Shown here piece after piece: positions 4,720 to 5,491 of a stretch of DNA of 5,491 nt. Each line of letters opens with the position of its first letter. Position 1 is the stretch's first letter. Made by a program: the position numbers and the translations under genes. This stretch comes from Treponema sp. (GTDB lineage Bacteria; Spirochaetota; Spirochaetia; Treponematales; Breznakiellaceae). The notes under the pieces were generated by a model. The model saw only the letters and a list, made by a program, of their open reading frames with translations, was not told the origin of the DNA and ran no database searches. The stretch spans positions 1-5,491 of the forward strand of contig JAIRRU010000050.1 of assembly GCA_031255815.1 (NCBI GenBank). Direction: 5' to 3'.

Positions 4720-5491
4720 ATGGCTAAAATCGTAAAGATAAAAGATCTGGTCGTGGATGAGTTCGCGGTAAAGAACTACGTGGGCCGGGACGCGGAAGGC
4801 CACGCCCACCCGGGGCGCGAAAAAGATTCCACCGCCTTTATGGTCAGGATAATTGCCGATAACGGTCTTGAGGGAATTTACTTTTCCTCCGCCAGTTACG
4901 TAAAGCCCAACGCGAATTACCATATCCCCAAAGACGCGGCGGATTATGCGGCGGGAACCAGGGGCTATTCGGTTCCGGATATTTTGCGCAGTGTTATTAA
5001 ACCCATGATCCTGGGCGAGGAGGCTAGCGCCAGGGAACGGATCTTCAACAAGATCGCCCAGCGCCAGCGCTTGAACCAGGCGATCAACGAAAAGGTGCTG
5101 GCCTACACGGACTGCGCCCTCTGGGATCTGGCGGGAAAGCTGGCGGGGCTGCCGGTGTACAAACTCCTGGGGGGAAGCCGCAACAGGATCCGGGCCTATG
5201 CCAGCACCATGGTGGGGGATCACTATGAGGGCGGCCTCGACACGCCGGAAGCCTACGCCCGTTACGCCGTGGAATGTAAAAAACAGGGCTTTACCGCTTA
5301 CAAGCTCCATACCTGGGCGGAACTGCCCTGGACGGAATCGCTGTGCCGATCCACGGCGGACTGGAAACGGGACGCCGAGGCCTGCCTCGCGGTACGGGCC
5401 GCGGTGGGGGAAGACATGGATCTGATGCTTGATCCCTTCCACTACTACGATCGCTACGACGCCTTGAAGCTGGGCAGGGAACTGGAAAAGG
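4720..5491 (+). CDS. Enolase-superfamily (mandelate racemase/muconate lactonizing type) enzyme, 3'-truncated by the window
   Basis: The window holds the first 257 residues; the gene continues past the right edge. Members of this superfamily abstract the proton alpha to a carboxylate with Mg2+ help, and many are sugar-acid (aldonate or aldarate) dehydratases. The N-terminal capping domain spans about 1-130 (start MAKIVKIKDLVV). The barrel entry is ALWDLAGKLAGLPVYKLLGG at 133-152, the classic family signature. Strand 2 carries YKLH (194-197), so the catalytic motif is K195-x-H197 rather than K-x-K, and LMLDPF at 235-240 supplies the probable first metal ligand D238. The remaining ligands and the usual barrel-end base lie beyond the window, so the substrate cannot be assigned. 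ATG 4720 fits the usual family start; GGGG at 4708-4711 or TAAGGG just before the ATG could serve as ribosome-binding site. It is divergent from the lyase-hydrolase operon, consistent with handling a sugar acid from the same oligosaccharide. Confidence 0.88.
   Translation, partial: MAKIVKIKDLVVDEFAVKNYVGRDAEGHAHPGREKDSTAFMVRIIADNGLEGIYFSSASYVKPNANYHIPKDAADYAAGTRGYSVPDILRSVIKPMILGEEASARERIFNKIAQRQRLNQAINEKVLAYTDCALWDLAGKLAGLPVYKLLGGSRNRIRAYASTMVGDHYEGGLDTPEAYARYAVECKKQGFTAYKLHTWAELPWTESLCRSTADWKRDAEACLAVRAAVGEDMDLMLDPFHYYDRYDALKLGRELEK

Noticed and set aside
4501..5442. Minus-strand open frame of 313 codons opposite the enolase-family gene
   Set aside because: It overlaps a clear enolase-superfamily frame for its whole coding part and runs on through the promoter region, with no recognisable protein features.

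Overview
This is a 5.5 kb piece of a fairly GC-rich bacterial chromosome carrying a small carbohydrate-degradation locus next to a tRNA gene. Nothing in the window fixes the taxon. Two hints (structured intergenic repeats of the CAAAA-CTGAAG-TTTTGG type, and cytosolic glycan-oligosaccharide enzymes) would fit a gut bacterium such as a termite-gut spirochaete. That is a weak inference, not a classification.

Layout. Positions 1-291 hold no convincing gene. They contain a near-perfect 45-bp inverted repeat (5-49) and a third copy of its arm (218-236), which together outline a possible 209-bp MITE-like element. A minus-strand tRNA-Leu(CAA) lies at 292-374 with a plausible promoter at 407-435. A 70-bp block covering that promoter, the tRNA leader and the first seven tRNA bases is duplicated 118 bp upstream (486-555), with no tRNA body after the second copy. 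Two minus-strand genes follow, 44 bp apart and probably co-transcribed from the right. The first transcribed (4350-2146) encodes a 734-residue cytoplasmic protein of the PcRGLX/YetA-like exo-rhamnogalacturonan lyase family. The second (2101-590) encodes a 503-residue (alpha/alpha)6-barrel glycoside hydrolase of the MGH1/GH63-like type.

A 369-bp divergent intergenic region (4351-4719) separates this operon from a plus-strand gene running off the right edge (4720-5491+), the N-terminal 257 residues of an enolase-superfamily (mandelate racemase/muconate lactonizing type) enzyme. The intergenic region holds two perfectly adjacent 17-bp direct repeats (4472-4505) that overlap candidate -10 boxes on both strands, a pair of mutually exclusive hairpins in the lyase leader, and a second copy of the same hairpin element near the start of the enolase-family gene.

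How the genes may work together (inference): imported oligosaccharides, perhaps rhamnogalacturonan-type, would be cleaved in the cytoplasm by the lyase-family protein and the glycosidase, and a resulting sugar acid would be dehydrated by the enolase-superfamily enzyme, all under one divergent control region. Neither complete enzyme has a signal peptide, and no transporter or regulator lies within the window.
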